A stretch of 20,027 nucleotides of DNA from Corallochytrium limacisporum (taxonomy: Eukaryota > Opisthokonta): assembly GCA_002811645.1 (NCBI GenBank), contig PDIP01000159.1:1-20027 (forward strand), written 5' to 3'. The notes beneath the pieces are model-generated. The model was given only the letters and a program-made list of their open reading frames with translations. It was not told where the DNA came from and did not search any database. Position numbers and translations under genes: made by a program. Below are positions 17,009 through 20,027 of the stretch, piece after piece (position 1 is the stretch's first letter; the number at the start of each line of letters is the position of its first letter).

Positions 17009-19216
17009 TTAAATCTGTGCTGCGGTCTTGCGTGAAAATGCTACCGGTGGCGTTATCGGATCCGGTGGAGCCCCCCCATTAGCTGTAGTGAGACCGCTAA
17101 CGCCCGGACGAAGATGCGGGAAAGTGCTACTACCACTAGCCCCGCCCAGTGATCCACGCGCACCGCTCCCACCACTTAGGTTCCGGCGATGACGACTTGG
17201 ATTGAAAGACGTCGAATGTGTGGATGACCCGCTGGTCCTAGTATTGTACATGCTAGTAGTCTCGTCACCGCTGTAGTAGTTCTGGCTCCCGCTACCTGAT
17301 AGGCCCTTCGCCTTCAGGCCACTATTGCCTAGGTCCCCCTTCGCATGAATGCTCGGCATCTTTGTTGGGGATCCATGGAGGCTACTGTTGGCAGATGTCT
17401 TTCCATGGGATTTATACCCGTAGTTTGATGACGACTGCATTATAGAATGACTGCGGCTGGAGCTCGACTGCGTAGGATTGCGAAGAGCATCAATTAGCGA
17501 TCGGACTTCCTCAAACCATGGGTGCTCCAAAGCCTCCTCCGGTGTAAGCCGTTCCTCGGGATCCCACTGCAAGCACCCAAGCAGAAAGTCAAGGAACTTG
17601 TTATCATTGCAACGGAGGGCCGCGTGTAAACTCTTGGTGGCAGGCTTCCGAATCTTACCTCTCGAGTTTGCCTTGACCCGAGGCTGTCCGTTGGAGTGGA
17701 AAAAGACTTTGCGACGGGGAGCGGATGCAATCATTTCTGGAGGAGGCAAGCCTAGCACCTCCATCATGGCCAACAGTTGATCCTCTTCATTCTCACCAGG
17801 AAACAGAGGATATCCGGTAAACAGTTCCGCAAGGATGCATCCCAAACTCCACATATCGATTGCCAGGCTGTAAGGCTGCCCCAAAATTACTTCCGGTGAT
17901 CGATAGAAACGTGATTGAATATATGTGTAGACTTTCTGGTCGATGTAACAACTCGATCCAAAGTCGATGACCTTGATTTGACTCTTAGTCGTTGACTTGA
18001 GCAGAATATTTTCTGGCTTCATGTCACAGTGAATTATCTGGCACTTGTGTAGCAGTTTCAAACACATCAGGATCTGAACACTGAACCGCCGCACAAGACT
18101 CAGACTGAAACCTTGGAAGTTGTTGATTTTGATGAACTCGTACAAATTAATGCTCATGAGTTCGAAATCAATGATGAGGTGGCTCCTGAAGTAGAAGTTG
18201 TCTCGCATATGAATAAGGCAGTGATTACTTTCAGTGTCCTTGTTTCGAAGGTGTTCAAGGATTCTTACTTCCACCAAAGCCTGATGGTGGAAGCGCCTCT
18301 TGTTACGAATAATCTTCAGAGCAGCATGACATTTGTTCTTGTGGTCATAGCATTTAACAACCTGCCCGAATGATCCCTTTCCCAAAATTTCGATGATTTC
18401 GTATCTGTACGAGATGTGATCATGCGGAATAATTATGTAGTCGCCCCGATCATCATCGTACCCGTGATTGAACTGTGTCTGCGAATGGAGCGTTTTGTTA
18501 GCGTGAGGGCCCACAAAGTAAACTTCATCACATTGCATGATCTCTGCAGCCTCCAATGGCGTCACGATATTGTTATACAATTTCAGTGCTTGTCGTGGTG
18601 TCAGAACAGTAGCACTCATGCTGCTCTTTTTATGCAAGTCCGATCGCTTGACGCCTGTGCCCTGCAGAGTATCCGTAATATGGGACTGTCTCTTGTAGCT
18701 TCCATTTGATGTCCCTGTGGTAGTTGTGTACCTTGAGGATCCATATTGGCTGCTACCTGTGGCACTGACTTCCTTCCCGGCAGCTGTGGTTTGGACTGGT
18801 GTGCGCTTCTGCAATGAATCATTACTGTTGTTGCTAGCGTAGCTCAATCCCCCAGTAACTTGTCCTAGCCCGGAAGAGCTTCCCGATGATCCCGTTCCGA
18901 TAGGCTCCAAACTAGACCTAGTCTGACTGTACATTCGCCTCGAGCGGTTGCCAGGTACTCTCACACTGCGAGATGTCGTTGAGGTCTGTGTGTAGTCTAC
19001 CCCGGTACCATCGTATGATGTGTTCTCTCCCGAATTATGTCCACGAATACCAAGGCCTTTCAATTTACTCGACAAGGATACCATCGGAATGTTCATTCTT
19101 CGCTTACTATCCCTTCTGGTCATTGTGCTGCTATTGGTACTGTACCCGGAACCGTTGATTCCGTTGCCACTGATTTGCTTCAAACCGCTGTCAAGCGGTT
19201 GAGCACGCTGCGACAT
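17009..19216 (-). CDS. Class 2 DYRK-family protein kinase
   Basis: Dual-specificity tyrosine-regulated kinases autophosphorylate an activation-loop tyrosine and then act on Ser/Thr targets. The start chosen is the ATG at 19216 (MSQRA); the open frame reaches a TTG at 19255. The 735-residue product has a Ser/Thr/Gly-rich disordered N-terminus (1-200). At about 205-242 follow LTPRQALKLY and EVYFVG, the N-terminal motif that marks class 2 DYRKs (DYRK2/3/4, yeast Pom1). A DH-box-like ISYRYE lies just before the kinase domain (about 272-568). Catalytic elements are complete: GKGSFGQV 279-286, ALK lysine 301, alphaC glutamate 316, HCDMKPEN 396-403 with catalytic D398, DFG 418-420 and the activation-loop YTY 430-432. 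HCD is followed by M where most DYRKs have L. After the kinase the tail (about 585-735) is Ser/Gly-rich. Membership of the DYRK family is secure; the subfamily is likely. Confidence 0.93.
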   Translation of the reverse strand: MSQRAQPLDSGLKQISGNGINGSGYSTNSSTMTRRDSKRRMNIPMVSLSSKLKGLGIRGHNSGENTSYDGTGVDYTQTSTTSRSVRVPGNRSRRMYSQTRSSLEPIGTGSSGSSSGLGQVTGGLSYASNNSNDSLQKRTPVQTTAAGKEVSATGSSQYGSSRYTTTTGTSNGSYKRQSHITDTLQGTGVKRSDLHKKSSMSATVLTPRQALKLYNNIVTPLEAAEIMQCDEVYFVGPHANKTLHSQTQFNHGYDDDRGDYIIIPHDHISYRYEIIEILGKGSFGQVVKCYDHKNKCHAALKIIRNKRRFHHQALVEVRILEHLRNKDTESNHCLIHMRDNFYFRSHLIIDFELMSINLYEFIKINNFQGFSLSLVRRFSVQILMCLKLLHKCQIIHCDMKPENILLKSTTKSQIKVIDFGSSCYIDQKVYTYIQSRFYRSPEVILGQPYSLAIDMWSLGCILAELFTGYPLFPGENEEDQLLAMMEVLGLPPPEMIASAPRRKVFFHSNGQPRVKANSRGKIRKPATKSLHAALRCNDNKFLDFLLGCLQWDPEERLTPEEALEHPWFEEVRSLIDALRNPTQSSSSRSHSIMQSSSNYGYKSHGKTSANSSLHGSPTKMPSIHAKGDLGNSGLKAKGLSGSGSQNYYSGDETTSMYNTRTSGSSTHSTSFNPSRHRRNLSGGSGARGSLGGASGSSTFPHLRPGVSGLTTANGGAPPDPITPPVAFSRKTAAQI

Positions 19217-20027
19217 GGTCAGTCTCGAAGAAAGCCTGCTTTCTTGTATTCTCAAACCTACAGCGTACGTTTGCAGCTCATGGCTTTATGCTACTCTCAT
19301 TGTCTACCCGTCGACCCACCAAAGACGATCAAAGACGGAAGTGGCTAGTCTATTCCTTCATTCCGCTCTTTGCAGTTTATGCGTGTTGTGACTTTGTCTA
19401 TGAGTAATTTGAAAATAAGTCTTTATCTCTGAAAAATAAACCTGCCTACATTTCGACCCGTCCAGGCTACTTCGAATATTCTATGCTGCGACATATAGCT
19501 TGTAGGAAGACCGCGGCAGGCAAGGATCAGGGTAGTAAGAAACGATCGTACAACAAACAATTCATGGCTACGAGCACCAAGTCAATCCCGTCAAACAAAA
19601 TCAAGTAAGCAAATAGATTTGATGTCGCAAAAAAGCATTCCGTATCCGATATACACAACTAGAGATAACAGAAAAAACACAAGAAGAAATCGTGCTCCTC
19701 TCACGTCTCACTGCACACTGCACAGCAGGACCTGGCTCGCGGGCTTTTCTCCATCAGACGGACGGGGAGCATTACGGCCCCTGCTACTTATGAGTGTTCG
19801 GACACTACCCACGTACATGCCCAGTCACTCTTCTATGAGGCTGTGCAAAGGATGCGAACTCTACAACTGCTGTGTGCGAATATCCACACGCTAAGAAGAA
19901 CGCGGCACCATTTCTTTCTGTGCGTCATTTGGCTTTTTGGGTTCCTTTGCAGAGTAAAGGGCTTCGGTCGCGGAGTATGTGTGTATTGGGGAATCCCCTC
20001 CCGCCCCCCTCCCCCGCGGGGCCCGGG
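19217..20027. other. Upstream region of the DYRK gene and G/C-rich window end
   Basis: 811 bases without a supported gene. A/T-rich motifs near 19410-19440 (minus strand TTTATTTTT and nearby) could be part of the DYRK promoter or leader. A 91-codon plus-strand frame at 19619-19894 has no recognisable feature. The last 40 bases are C-rich and end in GCGGGGCCCGGG, so the window stops in low-complexity sequence. Confidence 0.5.

Noticed and set aside
19619-19894. 91-codon plus-strand frame at the right end
   Set aside because: No motif, no promoter-like context that decides it, and composition like the surrounding non-coding DNA.

Overview
This is nuclear DNA from a eukaryote. It carries seven confidently read protein genes on both strands, most recognisable as eukaryote-specific machinery: a Mediator Med1 subunit, a DYRK kinase, a Sec23-type coat protein, a mitochondrial pyruvate carrier subunit and an FG-repeat protein. 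An eighth ORF at 575-1069 is an unrecognised but credible gene. Every gene reads as one uninterrupted frame with no required intron. A single-copy, intron-poor layout with a Med1 homologue, a class 2 DYRK and an SLC45/SUT-like carrier would fit an intron-poor alga such as a rhodophyte, or another unicellular lineage. This placement is an inference with low to moderate confidence, since no rRNA or other taxonomic marker is present.

Layout. 1-574 is a purine-rich G tract followed by a putative promoter with a TATA box. 575-1069 (+) is a 164-residue orphan. 1070-6541 is about 5.5 kb with no convincing gene. 6542-7591 (+) is a seven-helix membrane protein, convergent with MPC1 at 7763-8047 (-). 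8994-10493 (+) is a 12-helix MFS carrier, convergent with an FG-repeat/SUMO-like-fold protein at 10587-11519 (-). Med1 lies at 11903-14005 (-) and is divergent, across a 676-bp gap rich in G/C homopolymers, from a Sec23-like protein at 14682-16877 (+). The Sec23-like gene converges with the DYRK gene at 17009-19216 (-). The remaining 811 bp hold the DYRK upstream region and end in a G/C-rich stretch.

The genes do not form an operon-like system. They are a normal eukaryotic mixture: transcription (Med1), nuclear transport or SUMO-like biology (FG protein), secretion (Sec23-like), signalling (DYRK, 7TM), and carbon transport (MFS carrier, pyruvate carrier). The most unusual items are a highly divergent Sec23 paralogue that keeps its catalytic arginine finger, and an FG-repeat protein fused to a C-terminal ubiquitin/SUMO-like fold. 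No CRISPR array, transposase, tRNA, rRNA, virus or toxin gene was seen.
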